Shown: piece after piece, positions 54,163 to 63,900 of the stretch
Layout: the number at the start of each line of letters is the position of its first letter
Numbering within the stretch: the stretch's first letter is position 1
NCBI RefSeq assembly: GCF_034651555.1
Contig: NZ_JAYEEQ010000011.1
Location: forward strand, 60,787 to 124,786
Origin: Aurantibrevibacter litoralis
Lineage (GTDB): Bacteria; Bacteroidota; Bacteroidia; Flavobacteriales; Flavobacteriaceae
Length of the DNA: 64,000 bases
Direction: 5' to 3'
The notes under the pieces: model-generated
The model's input: only the letters and a program-made list of their open reading frames with translations
Told to the model about the DNA's origin: nothing
Databases searched by the model: none
Program-made: the position numbers and the translations under genes

Positions 54163-54873
54163 ATGGATGTAAAAGGAAAAGTAGCCTATATTACCGGAGG
54201 CTCCATGGGGATTGGATTTGGTGTAGCGAAATCGCTACTAGATGCCGGCATGAAAGTGGCCATTAGTGGCCGAAACCAAGAGACCATTTCCAAAGCTGCC
54301 AAGGCATTAGGCGGTGGTGAAAATATACTTCCTTTGGTCTCTGATGTTACTGTTTTGGGTGATGAAATCGCCGCTGTAAAGGCAATTTTGAACCAATGGG
54401 GGCAACTTGATGCTGTTTTGGCCAATGCTGGTGTTGGACATTTTGCGGCTGTAGATGAGCTTACAGAGGGGCAATGGCACGATATGATAAACACGAATTT
54501 AACCGGGGTTTTCTATACCCTTAAATCGGCTGTTGAAGCTTTAAAAACATCGCAAGGTTATTTTATTTCATTGGCCAGTTTGGCCGGCACCAATTTTTTT
54601 CAGAACGGTTCGGGTTATAATGCATCCAAATTCGGTGTCGTAGGGTTTACACAAGCTGCCATGTTAGATCTTCGAAAATACGATATTAAAGTGTCTACCA
54701 TTATGCCTGGATCTGTGGCGTCTTATTTTGCAGGTCATGAGCCTTCTGATGCAGATCACTGGAAAATTCAACCGGAAGATATTGGCGAATTGGTGTTAGA
54801 TTTACTCCAAATGAATCCGAGAACCTTACCGAGTAAAATTGAAGTTCGCCCAACCCGTCCGGACAAAAAATAA
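54163..54873 (+). CDS. Short-chain dehydrogenase/reductase
   Basis: 236 residues of the classical SDR family: cofactor motif TGGSMGIG (10-17), NAG in LANAGVG, and a YNASK active-site motif. It lacks a signal peptide. The basic residue after strand 2 (SGRNQ) suggests NADP(H). The substrate is unknown; related proteins in flavobacteria reduce sugar or fatty ketones. It ends 1 bp from the convergent nuclease gene. Confidence 0.9.
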   Translation: MDVKGKVAYITGGSMGIGFGVAKSLLDAGMKVAISGRNQETISKAAKALGGGENILPLVSDVTVLGDEIAAVKAILNQWGQLDAVLANAGVGHFAAVDELTEGQWHDMINTNLTGVFYTLKSAVEALKTSQGYFISLASLAGTNFFQNGSGYNASKFGVVGFTQAAMLDLRKYDIKVSTIMPGSVASYFAGHEPSDADHWKIQPEDIGELVLDLLQMNPRTLPSKIEVRPTRPDKK

Positions 54874-54874
54874 G

Positions 54875-57622
54875 CTATGTCACCTCTTTCTCGGTAAACG
54901 GAATTTGGGGATTGCATATTTCGAGAATCAAGGCCTTTAACTGTACATAAAATTGTTGCAGTGTTTGTTCGTTAATGGTATGATCTTTAGTCCTACTTCC
55001 CTTTTTTGGTTTCGTAGCAAACATAAACGGACTCGATTTTAGGTTTTTAAAAGCAATGATGCCTGCTTCCATCTCCCTTGCCGTAAAAGAAGTACTGTAC
55101 ATATAAGCGTAACAAAGCAACTGAAACGCTTTGGATTGATCGTAACTTGCCACAATCTCCGGCCAATCTACAATTTCTACTTGGGTAGCAGCGACCGTTC
55201 CGGTTTTATAATCTATAATTCGTAGTTTTCCATTGATTCTGTCGATGCGATCTAGCTTGCCATGAAGTACTACCGGAAAGTTCAACTCCGGAAAATCCAG
55301 CGTTACGGCGCGTTTTTCTTCTAATGCCAGTACTACAATTTCTTTTGTCTTACATTCCGAAATCTCAAGGTTTATAAAATTTTCGATATAGCGAACTACC
55401 ACGTTATAGGCGATTAAGTTCTTGCCTTGGGAAATTGCTGTGTCAGAATATTTTTTGTTGAATTGTGTTTTAACAACACCCGAAATAGCCGGTACTCTTT
55501 CATTTAGCAATTCCGGAGTAAGCCTTTGCCCCAGTAGAGGCCGATAAAGTTCTTCTAGCGCATCGTGTACTACGGTGCCAAAGGTGTTATACGCCAGTGT
55601 TTCCTCTACTTCAACAGTATCCTTAATTTTTAAAATCGACTGCTTATAAAAATCTATTGGATTTCTAATGTAATTACTCAGCGAGCTTGGTGAAAACCCA
55701 TTTTCGGCAGTTTCCTTTATCCGCTGCATCAATGCGTCATCTTTCGCAATGATTTCTAGAGCCGGTGTCTCCGAAGGTATCTCGGGTGTAGCAATTATCT
55801 CTGTAATCTTCCCCGATATGTGCTCATCGGCCACTAATTGTTGTATTAATCTACTTTTTTCTCTTCCTTCTAATACATCGGGCTCCGTGTTGTATAAAAC
55901 GTAAATATGTTTTGCGCGCTGCAAGAGGTGATAAAAATGATAGGTGTACACCGCATCTTTCTCCTTATACGTCGGAAGACCAAAGGCCCTCTTTACATCA
56001 AAAGGAATAAATGAATTATTTGTTTTTCCGGAAGGAAGAATACCTTCGTTAACCGATGTGATAATGACGGTCTCAAAATCTAAATTCCTACTCTCTAACA
56101 TTCCCATAATCTGTAATCCTTGCAAGGGTTCGCCTTGAAAATCGAGCATCTCTTTTGCCAACAATTCTTTGTACAAACTTTCCACTGACCCTAAATCGTG
56201 AATAAAATGGTAGGTACTCACCATTTGTAGCAATACTTGAAAGATACTGTGAAATCGGTATAGCTGTTCCAATTCCTTGGCATGCACATTAGGGGTAAAT
56301 CGCTTCTTTAGTTGTTGAATTACGACGATGCATTGGGTTAAAAATTGTGTTGCATTGGGCAATTTGTCTAAAAACAAAATATCCAAAATCTCAGCATTTT
56401 TAGCCCATTTTGTCTTTAGTTGCTCCTTGTTAATATAGAGCCAATTCTGGGCATTAATTTCATCTCTTAAAGAAGGTTCCCCTTCGTGGTTCTGAAACAG
56501 CATTTTAATAAATGGATTCGCCAAAAGCAACAACACACTTCTGTGGTGCCACCCCCTTTCGGATCGATTCCGGTGCATCTCTAACAATTGTGTAAACAGT
56601 CCTGCCAAACTACTTTGACGAAGTGGATAGCCCATGGTTATATTTACATGGGTAATAGATTCCGGAACGGCGTGCAATACCGGATTTAGTAAGGTTTCGT
56701 CTCCTAATACTACAGCGGTTTGCTTTAGTCTTTCCGGATGTGAGGAGGCCAAATTCTTCAAAATACTGCCCACGTATTTTGCTTGTGAAATATGCTTGGG
56801 AACCCCAATAATTTGGATATGTTTCTCAGATAGGTAGGTGCTTTTTTTGTTAATAGACTCTAATACCCCTATTGTTGCCCATTCTTTGGCGTATTGCCGT
56901 ATAAAATAACCCGCATCATGACGAAAATCATTTAGAAAATAGGGGTCAATATCCCAATAAATCTCATTTGATGAGGATTTTAAAAATTCCTGTATAATTT
57001 TTTTTTCGGCCGAATTAAGCGCATTAAACCCAATGAATACAAACTTTTTGGTGCTATTTTGCGTTACATATTCGGTACATTTTTTAGCTGCCTCTCTATA
57101 TACCAGACCTTGATGGCCCATCCCTTTCTGCAATAAGGATGCGTTAAAATTTTCATATAAGGTTTCTAGTGAGTTCCAAAAGTGAACATAGGCCGACATT
57201 AGGGGCGTTCTTTCTGTTGCTAAAAACCAATGATTTATTTCTTGAATGTCTGATAAGTAAGAAAATAACCGTCCTGTGTGTATCAAATACCGGTCTATTT
57301 CATTAAAATCTGAAAGTATTGTGGTTGCCCATTTGGAAAATTCTGTAAAACTATCCACCTTTTTGGGATTCCCTTCTAAATAGGAGGCATATAATTGAAA
57401 AAGTTGGTCGGTATGCGAGGCATAAGTAATACCGGCGATTTCCTCTACAAAAGTTTCAATACTATAGGTAGGCGGAGCAAAAAAGGGAACTTCCACTTTT
57501 TCCGAAAGGTAATTTTTAAGAAAAGTGCCTGCACGCTTGCTAGGCAATACAAAAACAATATCATCAAAAGAACCGTGCTTATGAAAAAGTTTGTGTACTA
57601 CCTCTTCTAAAAAAGTGTGCAT
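54875..57622 (-). CDS. AddB-like protein with C-terminal PD-(D/E)XK nuclease domain
   Basis: 915 residues from the ATG at 57622. The N-terminal two thirds are a degenerate SF1-helicase-like region (FVLPSKRAGTFLKNYL near 25-40; LNSAEKKIIQEF; MGYPLRQSSLAGLF). The C-terminal nuclease has the Asp-Asp-Lys core in HGKLDRIDRINGKL...IIDYKTG and belongs to the RecB/Cas4-type family. In Bacteroidota this protein works with a UvrD/RecB-like helicase in double-strand break processing. That partner is not encoded in this window. No Fe-S cysteine set is evident at the end. Confidence 0.9.
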   Translation of the reverse strand: MHTFLEEVVHKLFHKHGSFDDIVFVLPSKRAGTFLKNYLSEKVEVPFFAPPTYSIETFVEEIAGITYASHTDQLFQLYASYLEGNPKKVDSFTEFSKWATTILSDFNEIDRYLIHTGRLFSYLSDIQEINHWFLATERTPLMSAYVHFWNSLETLYENFNASLLQKGMGHQGLVYREAAKKCTEYVTQNSTKKFVFIGFNALNSAEKKIIQEFLKSSSNEIYWDIDPYFLNDFRHDAGYFIRQYAKEWATIGVLESINKKSTYLSEKHIQIIGVPKHISQAKYVGSILKNLASSHPERLKQTAVVLGDETLLNPVLHAVPESITHVNITMGYPLRQSSLAGLFTQLLEMHRNRSERGWHHRSVLLLLANPFIKMLFQNHEGEPSLRDEINAQNWLYINKEQLKTKWAKNAEILDILFLDKLPNATQFLTQCIVVIQQLKKRFTPNVHAKELEQLYRFHSIFQVLLQMVSTYHFIHDLGSVESLYKELLAKEMLDFQGEPLQGLQIMGMLESRNLDFETVIITSVNEGILPSGKTNNSFIPFDVKRAFGLPTYKEKDAVYTYHFYHLLQRAKHIYVLYNTEPDVLEGREKSRLIQQLVADEHISGKITEIIATPEIPSETPALEIIAKDDALMQRIKETAENGFSPSSLSNYIRNPIDFYKQSILKIKDTVEVEETLAYNTFGTVVHDALEELYRPLLGQRLTPELLNERVPAISGVVKTQFNKKYSDTAISQGKNLIAYNVVVRYIENFINLEISECKTKEIVVLALEEKRAVTLDFPELNFPVVLHGKLDRIDRINGKLRIIDYKTGTVAATQVEIVDWPEIVASYDQSKAFQLLCYAYMYSTSFTAREMEAGIIAFKNLKSSPFMFATKPKKGSRTKDHTINEQTLQQFYVQLKALILEICNPQIPFTEKEVT

Positions 57623-58014
57623 TGCCAAAAATTAAAGTAGAAGACAAAGTAAGTAAAAAATCAATATACTTTGTGGTCCTTTCACATCACCGTATGTACT
57701 TAGGTGTAAGGCGGTTTTCTTAAAGTGGGTTACGCAATAATTGTATAACTGCGTTCTTCTTCACACATAAAAAGCCACATAGGGTTAACCTTTTTACCTT
57801 GAAACCATAGGGATATCGCCACAGCATATAGGCCATCGCGCTATAATCGCATGCTTTCTGTCTGGCACACTTCATCTGGATTTTCGTTTTTTTCCCTTTT
57901 CAAATGGTGTTAACTATTCTAAGAAAATTCCTCAGCTATAAGGACACGACCCTTTGGGCAGGCTTGTTCCCCTACGTGCACCTTATTTGTATAGGGTGTG
58001 CATAGCACCCAAAA
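57623..58014. other. Intergenic stretch upstream of the nuclease gene
   Basis: 392 bp between two leftward genes, AT-rich, with no open frame of interest. It should include the promoter of the nuclease gene; I found no clear two-box match. Only a short GGGTG/CACCC-like hairpin near 57995 is visible. Confidence 0.35.
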
Positions 58015-58052
58015 AGAATCCCATAAAATCAATTAAGATTTTATGGGATTCT
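58015..58052 (-). terminator. Strong terminator of the DUF3332 gene
   Basis: Perfect 16-bp stem (AGAATCCCATAAAATC and its complement) with a 6-nt loop, followed on the minus strand by five T residues. It lies 20 bp past the stop of the leftward gene at 58073. Confidence 0.85.
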
Positions 58053-58072
58053 AATGGCATGTGCTGTACGTT

Positions 58073-58654
58073 TTAGTTCACTTCTGCCATGAGACCTTCC
58101 AAAGAATGGCATACCACTTTTTCTTGAATCAATGTTAATCCTTCACTTTGAGATTCTAAAGCGTCTATTTTAATTGGGCCACTGGGCAGATATACCATAT
58201 AAAAACCATCTTCAAAAGAAGCCAGTTTTATACGCTCGCCATCCGGTTTAATGGCACTCCATGAAGCGTCTTCCGGGGTGTACTCTAAGCGTAATGTATT
58301 GCCTTTTTTTGGCCCTTTTATGGCCGTAATTTCCATTTGATTTAAGGATGCTACCATTTTGTAGGTGTTTCCATCTCTTTTTACAATTTGAGTTTCCTGA
58401 TCTCCCTCCTCCATGGCAATAGGATTAGCTCCGGACCAAAACTCGATCACATTAAAAATTAACGCATCGCCCAACACGAAAAGCCCGTACACCGGAATAA
58501 TATTTAATCCCCAAAACAAGGCGTTATTCACAAACTTACTGTCGCTTACATCGTCGTTCCAAGCCTTTAATCCGGAGACCGCATTAAAGGATCCTAGGCA
58601 ACTGCTGCAAAGTACCGACAGGGATAAAACCGTGCAAAAAATCAATTTTCTCAT
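58073..58654 (-). CDS. DUF3332 family exported protein
   Basis: 193 residues. The leader ends at LCSSC (Cys19), so it is probably lipidated. DUF3332 features are LKAWNDDVSDSKFVNNALFWGLNIIPVYGLFVLGDALIFNVIEFWSG followed by a polar beta domain (QIVKRDGNTYKMVASLNQMEITAI). One or two membrane helices lie at 45-75. The family has no known function. It is a single gene with a strong terminator. Confidence 0.82.
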   Translation of the reverse strand: MRKLIFCTVLSLSVLCSSCLGSFNAVSGLKAWNDDVSDSKFVNNALFWGLNIIPVYGLFVLGDALIFNVIEFWSGANPIAMEEGDQETQIVKRDGNTYKMVASLNQMEITAIKGPKKGNTLRLEYTPEDASWSAIKPDGERIKLASFEDGFYMVYLPSGPIKIDALESQSEGLTLIQEKVVCHSLEGLMAEVN

Positions 58655-59189
58655 AATGTATAGTGTTTAAATAGTTAAGCAAGTAAGCTAATAAAAATTT
58701 GTGAGAGTTTATTACAAAATAAGCATTTAAAATACAGATATATTTAGTGGAAATCTGAATTCCATTTTTTGTGGTTGCGACCCAAAAATTGTTTTTCTAG
58801 AAAAGGGACGTAATGCCCATGAGAGAATCAAGTAGCGATTCACAAGAGCATTAATTGTCGGGGAGGTTGTATGGCTGTAATCCGGGCTGTTTCATTTATT
58901 TCAAGTCTGGGGACAACCAGTTAATTAGAGGATCCTTTGGTAATTATATTGTTAGGAACTCCTACCCGCACTAGTAACTATAGCTTTTTTATGTGGGTCA
59001 AAATAGCAATATATAAGCCCCCTTATTATCGAAAAACAATAATAACGCTTTGGTTTCAGCCAATACTTATAGGAAATGTTTAATTTGATACTCCTCTAGC
59101 ATACAATAGATTTTCTAATTCCAAATCAGGCACAAATGTAATTGTTATTTAAGCATTGTATAGTCGTTTGCTACTACTGAAAAACAACT
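58655..59189. other. Intergenic stretch between DUF3332 and phytase genes
   Basis: 535 bp with no open frame above about 40 codons. It should hold the promoter of the DUF3332 gene and the end of the phytase transcript. I recognise no RNA, repeat or terminator in it. Confidence 0.35.
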
Positions 59190-60203
59190 CTACTCCAAAT
59201 GGAGTTTGGCTAGATCGTAAAAATAAAAGTTTTTTTCATCGTTCATTGCTACGAAGAGTCCGTTTGGGAAATTTTCTCCCAACGAAAAGGTAACTACTTC
59301 GCAACCATCTGTTGCCACAGTGCCTAAATTTAAAGCTTTAATAAAACGATTGTCTTCTTTTGAAAAGACGTTGAATTGTCCCCTTTGTTGATCTGAAACA
59401 ATCAGATATCCTGCACCATCGTGGTAGGTTGCAATTGCGATACCTTCAATATCTTCCAAAAAGTAAGCGCCCCCAAAACAATTAAGTTCGGCGTTGCCCA
59501 TAGCTGGTTCAGCATAATATTTTCTGATGCACGCACCTTCATCTGCATAATACACAATACTGTTAGCATCATCTACGGCAATAGCCTCAATTTCTTTACG
59601 ACCGCTAAATTTACCAAATTTCCTCACCAATTCTGCACGAACTCCGGTACTATCAGCCCTCAAGGCGTACTGATACAAGTAATTCTCTAATGCGCCTGTT
59701 TTACGGCTAACAATGGCGTAGATTGTGCCATCCTTTGGAGACTTGTAAAGCCCGATCCCCATAGGTAGTCTTTGATCTATATTGGACACATCTGAAAAAA
59801 CCGCAAACCCGCCGTTGTCCAAAGGTTGCATATCGGGAACACTAAATACCCCAATCTGTTGTTTCTCTCGTTCTGTAAAGACCAAAATATCCACAAAGGT
59901 AGAATCATTTAAACTAAAGCCGTATTCTATATCCACGTTGTTGGGCCGTTTCAAATTGCGTATGGTTTTTGTTTCCAAAATTTTTCCATTTAAATCAAAA
60001 GCATATATTGCGCCATTGGTATCCTTATCCGTACCAAATACAATACTTTGACCGGGGTTTTCACGGTTGATCCAAATAGCAGGATCGTCTGTGTCATTAA
60101 TGGTATGTTCCGTAATTATATCCGGCAAAATTTCCGGGAGTTTATTCTGATTACAAGAAAGGACAAGTGAAACTAAAAATGCAAAATTGATACATCGGGT
60201 CAT
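59190..60203 (-). CDS. Beta-propeller phytase (lipoprotein)
   Basis: 337 residues with a lipoprotein signal (LVLSC, Cys17). The beta-propeller phytase motifs are DDPAIWIN near 40-47, GTDKDTNGAIYAFDLNGK, NNVDIEYGF, a DEGACIRKYYAEP, EDIEGIAI and DGCEVV near the end, which provide acidic calcium-binding residues around the central channel. It releases phosphate from Ca-phytate outside the cell. The gene follows a TonB receptor gene by 77 bp on the same strand, an association known from marine bacteria that take up phytate-derived phosphate. Confidence 0.92.
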   Translation of the reverse strand: MTRCINFAFLVSLVLSCNQNKLPEILPDIITEHTINDTDDPAIWINRENPGQSIVFGTDKDTNGAIYAFDLNGKILETKTIRNLKRPNNVDIEYGFSLNDSTFVDILVFTEREKQQIGVFSVPDMQPLDNGGFAVFSDVSNIDQRLPMGIGLYKSPKDGTIYAIVSRKTGALENYLYQYALRADSTGVRAELVRKFGKFSGRKEIEAIAVDDANSIVYYADEGACIRKYYAEPAMGNAELNCFGGAYFLEDIEGIAIATYHDGAGYLIVSDQQRGQFNVFSKEDNRFIKALNLGTVATDGCEVVTFSLGENFPNGLFVAMNDEKNFYFYDLAKLHLE

Positions 60204-60280
60204 TTTAAAGTGGGTTATATTAATTAAAGTCTTTTAATCTAATTAGCTGTTAAAGGTAGCGATATATGGTCATGGTGTTT

Positions 60281-63133
60281 TTATCGTTTATTAAATAGAT
60301 CATATTTTAAGCCAAAAGTTAATCTCCGTCCATAGAACTCAACCTGTTGCGTTCTGGAGCGAATCCCCTGATAAAATCGCAATGGCTGGTTCGATATATT
60401 ATTAAGATCGGCGTATAAGGTAAAATTTTTATAAAGGGCAAAGGAGGCGTTTAAATCCAAGAAGAACTGTTGATCATAGAAACGGTCTTCAAAAGGTCGT
60501 CCTCCTATTTCATCGAGATAGGCATCCGAAAAATTGGCGGATAAGCGGGCACTAAGTTTTTTGTCTGCATACCCCAGTGACGCATTGAACATATTTGGAG
60601 CCGTATTTGGAAGATCCAAGTCGTCTCGCAGATCCCCGTCTTCATTACGAATCCCCTTGGCACTGGAGGTAATAAAGGTATAGTTGGCATAGATACTGAA
60701 ATTTCTTGCAAATCCGGGCAAGAAATCCAATTGGCGTTGAAAGGAAAATTCTGCACCGAATATAGTTGCATTATCTCCGTTTAAAGGTCGTGTAAGTTCA
60801 AAGCCCGAAGTTCCAGGGCCGAAGCTTTCATCGTTAGTGATACTAATAAAGGTATAGACAAAATCTTTTATGTTTTTATAGAACAGGCCCCCTGAAATTA
60901 TGCCTACATTGTCATAATATTGTTCGGCCATAATGTCGAAGTTCATAGAGGTAGTTGGATCCAAATCGGGGTTGCCCTGAAAAATTTCGCCATCGCTTAA
61001 GAGAACGTCTACAGTTGGGGTAATATCGACGTAATTGGGTCTGGCCAAGGTATTTGTCCATGCTAACCGAAGAATGGTACGATCCGTGAGGTCATATTTA
61101 AAATGAATACCGGGAAGAATATTGGTATACGAATTTTCTTCGGTGACTTTCCCAATAATATTATCTTCATCTTCGATTTGGTTTCCTGTAGCTTTTGTAG
61201 TGGTGTTTTCCAAACGTATGCCAAAGAGAACCCCCAATTTGTCCGTAAGATTCTGATTTGCCATAATGTAACCCGCCCAAACATCCTCAGAGACCTCGAA
61301 ATTGTCTCTTAAGAATTCGTCCGGAACAGATTCGCCCCCAGAGCTTAGATCAAGGCTGCCCAACCATAATTCGCTGGCAAAGGAACCCGCACGATATCTG
61401 CTTCCTGCAAGAAAGTTGGGGTCTGTATAGTCTTTGGTTGGAATAGATCCCAAGTTGGGAACTATATCTTCCACGTCAAACTCAAAGAAGTTGTTATCTC
61501 TAAGTTTATTTTTAAACCGTCCTCTGGCTCCGAATTTTAAAAATCCATCCGGATTACCGAAAAAATTGGTAGGCAATTCAAAATCTACAAAAAAGTTGAT
61601 ATCTTCTTCTTCGGTAAATTGATTTTCTTCCGTTAATTCATCAAACTCAAAATTAGCAAGATTGCTTTCGTTAGCAGAATCCGTTGGACTAAAAGCCGGA
61701 AATCTTGGATTACTGTTGTCGTTATCGATTATAAACTCAGACGTAAAATTCGCAAAACGTTCGTTAAGACGTTCCTCTGATGCTCTGGCATAAGATGTTA
61801 GCCAAGTAACTTTTAGAGAACCCAAAAGATGGTCGCCACCCAAAGTATAGTTCTGCATACGCTGGTCTTCCAATCTTCTGTTGTCGATTCTCCCTCCATC
61901 GATACCCCCCTTAGTTTCTCTAGATACTTCTACTGGGAAACGCGTGGGAATGCCATTGGTGATGGTAAAATCGCCTTGTTCGATATCTTCTGCGTCTAGT
62001 ATTTCCTGGGTCAACCTAAAACGGTTTTCTCGGTCATCCCTCCAGTTGTACATGCTTTTAAAATAAATTTTGTTGTTGTTATTCAATTGATAATCAAAAT
62101 TGGCAGAGAAACTCCGTCGCACTCTTTGAATTAAATAGGTGCGGATTTCGTTGACATTAGTAAAGGGTTCCACTTCAATTTCTTCCTCGTCCTCACCGTT
62201 AAAAAAGGCAAATTCATCAGACCATTCGGCCTCAACGTTATCCGATCCAAAATCGGTATCGTTGATCGAAGCAGAGACCATCCATCCAAACTTGCCATCC
62301 TTAGATCGATCCCCCAAAATAAAGGAGCCATTCAAGATACGTTTGTCTGTGATAAAGTTGATACCGGAACCAGCGGTAGCCGAAAGACGGAATCCTTGAG
62401 GCGAAGTTCGTGTTATTAAATTTACTGCGCCACCAAGGGCATCCGCATCCTTATCTGGGGTAACCGCCTTACTTACCTCAATGGATTGTATCATATCTGC
62501 GGGTATCAAATCCATCTGAATATTTCTGTTGTCGCCTTCAGCCGATGGGATTCTGCTCCCATTTAGCGTCACGGAATTGAGTTGTGGGGACAATCCTCGA
62601 ACGATGATGTTCCTAGCTTCTCCTTGATCGACCTGCATGGTGATGCCAGGAATCCGTTTTATGGCATCTCCAATATTCGCATCAGGAAATTTACCAATCT
62701 GCTCCGTAGAAACCACATTGGTAATATTCATGTTATTTTTTTGTGTATTTAATGCCTTAGCTTGGCTGCTAAATCCATATCCTATAACTTCAACACCAGC
62801 AAGTTTCAGGCTTTGAGGTTCAAGATTTAGATGTATAAAATTGGTAATGCCCTGAGTTATGGTTATTTCTTGATCTATATCCGAATATCCTAGATAAGAT
62901 ACTTTAAGTAGATGGTTGCCTATTTCAACACCTACAAAGGTAAACCGACCATCAAAGTCGGAAATAGTTCCTTTTGCTAAAGAAGGGATGAGCACATTGG
63001 CACCGGGCACGGCAATGCCATTTTCATCGGAAATAATTCCTTGTATGTTTCCGGTTTGTGCTACGGTTTGGGTAGTGAATATAAGTGCAAACAGCATTAC
63101 AAAGAGTCCGTTTAAAAGATAGAATGGTTTCAT
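60281..63133 (-). CDS. TonB-dependent receptor paired with phytase
   Basis: 950 residues. Signal peptide 1-25 (FTTQTVAQ), a carboxypeptidase-regulatory-like domain (about 28-112), then a plug with DANIGDAIKRIPGITMQ, NIIVRGLSPQLNSVTLNG and DADALGGAVNLITR, the style of TIGR01782 receptors. The barrel ends with LTFGLKYDLFNKR. No SusD partner is present. With the phytase next door the likely ligand is phytate or an inositol phosphate, by inference. The candidate Pho box at 63219-63250 stands upstream of its start. Confidence 0.92.
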   Translation of the reverse strand: MKPFYLLNGLFVMLFALIFTTQTVAQTGNIQGIISDENGIAVPGANVLIPSLAKGTISDFDGRFTFVGVEIGNHLLKVSYLGYSDIDQEITITQGITNFIHLNLEPQSLKLAGVEVIGYGFSSQAKALNTQKNNMNITNVVSTEQIGKFPDANIGDAIKRIPGITMQVDQGEARNIIVRGLSPQLNSVTLNGSRIPSAEGDNRNIQMDLIPADMIQSIEVSKAVTPDKDADALGGAVNLITRTSPQGFRLSATAGSGINFITDKRILNGSFILGDRSKDGKFGWMVSASINDTDFGSDNVEAEWSDEFAFFNGEDEEEIEVEPFTNVNEIRTYLIQRVRRSFSANFDYQLNNNNKIYFKSMYNWRDDRENRFRLTQEILDAEDIEQGDFTITNGIPTRFPVEVSRETKGGIDGGRIDNRRLEDQRMQNYTLGGDHLLGSLKVTWLTSYARASEERLNERFANFTSEFIIDNDNSNPRFPAFSPTDSANESNLANFEFDELTEENQFTEEEDINFFVDFELPTNFFGNPDGFLKFGARGRFKNKLRDNNFFEFDVEDIVPNLGSIPTKDYTDPNFLAGSRYRAGSFASELWLGSLDLSSGGESVPDEFLRDNFEVSEDVWAGYIMANQNLTDKLGVLFGIRLENTTTKATGNQIEDEDNIIGKVTEENSYTNILPGIHFKYDLTDRTILRLAWTNTLARPNYVDITPTVDVLLSDGEIFQGNPDLDPTTSMNFDIMAEQYYDNVGIISGGLFYKNIKDFVYTFISITNDESFGPGTSGFELTRPLNGDNATIFGAEFSFQRQLDFLPGFARNFSIYANYTFITSSAKGIRNEDGDLRDDLDLPNTAPNMFNASLGYADKKLSARLSANFSDAYLDEIGGRPFEDRFYDQQFFLDLNASFALYKNFTLYADLNNISNQPLRFYQGIRSRTQQVEFYGRRLTFGLKYDLFNKR

Positions 63134-63218
63134 AATAATTTGATTTTTATTGTTTCAAATCTATGAATATCAAAGAAGTACGTCCTTTTTTATATGATAA
63201 CAAAACGTAAATATTTTA

Positions 63219-63250
63219 AAACAACAAGGAAACAACAAGGCAACAATTAC
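63219..63250 (-). promoter_or_regulatory. Pho-box-like tandem repeat upstream of the receptor-phytase operon
   Basis: An exact 11-bp tandem repeat (63219-63229 and 63230-63240) gives, on the minus strand, CTTGTTG-4 bp-CTTGTTG, with a third, degenerate unit at 63244. Heptamers spaced by 4 bp are the layout of PhoB sites in proteobacteria. TACGTTTT (63202-63209) may be the -7 box it controls; another candidate is TAGATTTG at 63156-63163. Confidence 0.45.
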
Positions 63251-63300
63251 AATTAATTTACCTTTTGGAAATGTTATCTAAAACATGTGGAAAAGAAAGC

Positions 63301-63900
63301 CTAAATTGACAGTAAATAGCTTGCCAATTCTTCTTTTGTTTCTATGGGTAACTTTCTGCGAAGTCGATACCGTGCTACCCTGACACTATCTGGAGTTACT
63401 TGAGTAATTGAAGCAATTTCCTTTGAAGATAGATTTAATCGTAACAACATGCCTAATCGCATTTCTGAGGTCGACAGCGTATTGCCGGATAAAGAAAAAA
63501 GTTTTTCTGTAAAATCCGGATGTATTTCTCCGAAAAAAGTTTGAAACTCCTGCCACTCGTCCTCTTGATCCAAGCTAACGAATATCTCTTGCGACAATTT
63601 CATTAACTTAGACGAATAATCCATTTGCCTCCGGGTTGCAATATTTTTCAGGGTATTTGCAATATTGTATAAAAGCTTGTTTTTGTGCGACAAATGAAGG
63701 CTATATCTAGATAATGCAGTGGCCTTTATATCGATTTCCCGATGTAGCGATCTCTCTTCATTTTGCTTTTTTTCTAACTCTGATTTAAGTATCCTTTCTT
63801 TGTAAAGTTGAATCTTTTGAGTTGCCTTTTTCTTTTTTTGATTGAAAATATAAGCTCCCACTGAAAATAGTAAAACGAAAAGCAACGTAACCCATAACAA
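63301..63900 (-). CDS. LuxR-type HTH regulator, N-terminus missing or interrupted
   Basis: 199 residues from a TTG at 63900. A membrane helix (LLWVTLLFVLLFSVGAYIF) is followed by a coiled coil (about 20-60) and a C-terminal LuxR-type HTH (SSKEIASITQVTPDSVRVARYRLRRKL). This is the C-terminal half of the membrane-spanning TPR or Y_Y_Y sensor-regulators of Bacteroidota. No ATG is available. The same frame continues upstream to the window edge after a TAA at 63934-63936, so the gene is either broken by a stop codon or begins unusually. It may have regulated the receptor-phytase operon downstream (gap 167 bp). Confidence 0.6.
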   Translation of the reverse strand: MLWVTLLFVLLFSVGAYIFNQKKKKATQKIQLYKERILKSELEKKQNEERSLHREIDIKATALSRYSLHLSHKNKLLYNIANTLKNIATRRQMDYSSKLMKLSQEIFVSLDQEDEWQEFQTFFGEIHPDFTEKLFSLSGNTLSTSEMRLGMLLRLNLSSKEIASITQVTPDSVRVARYRLRRKLPIETKEELASYLLSI

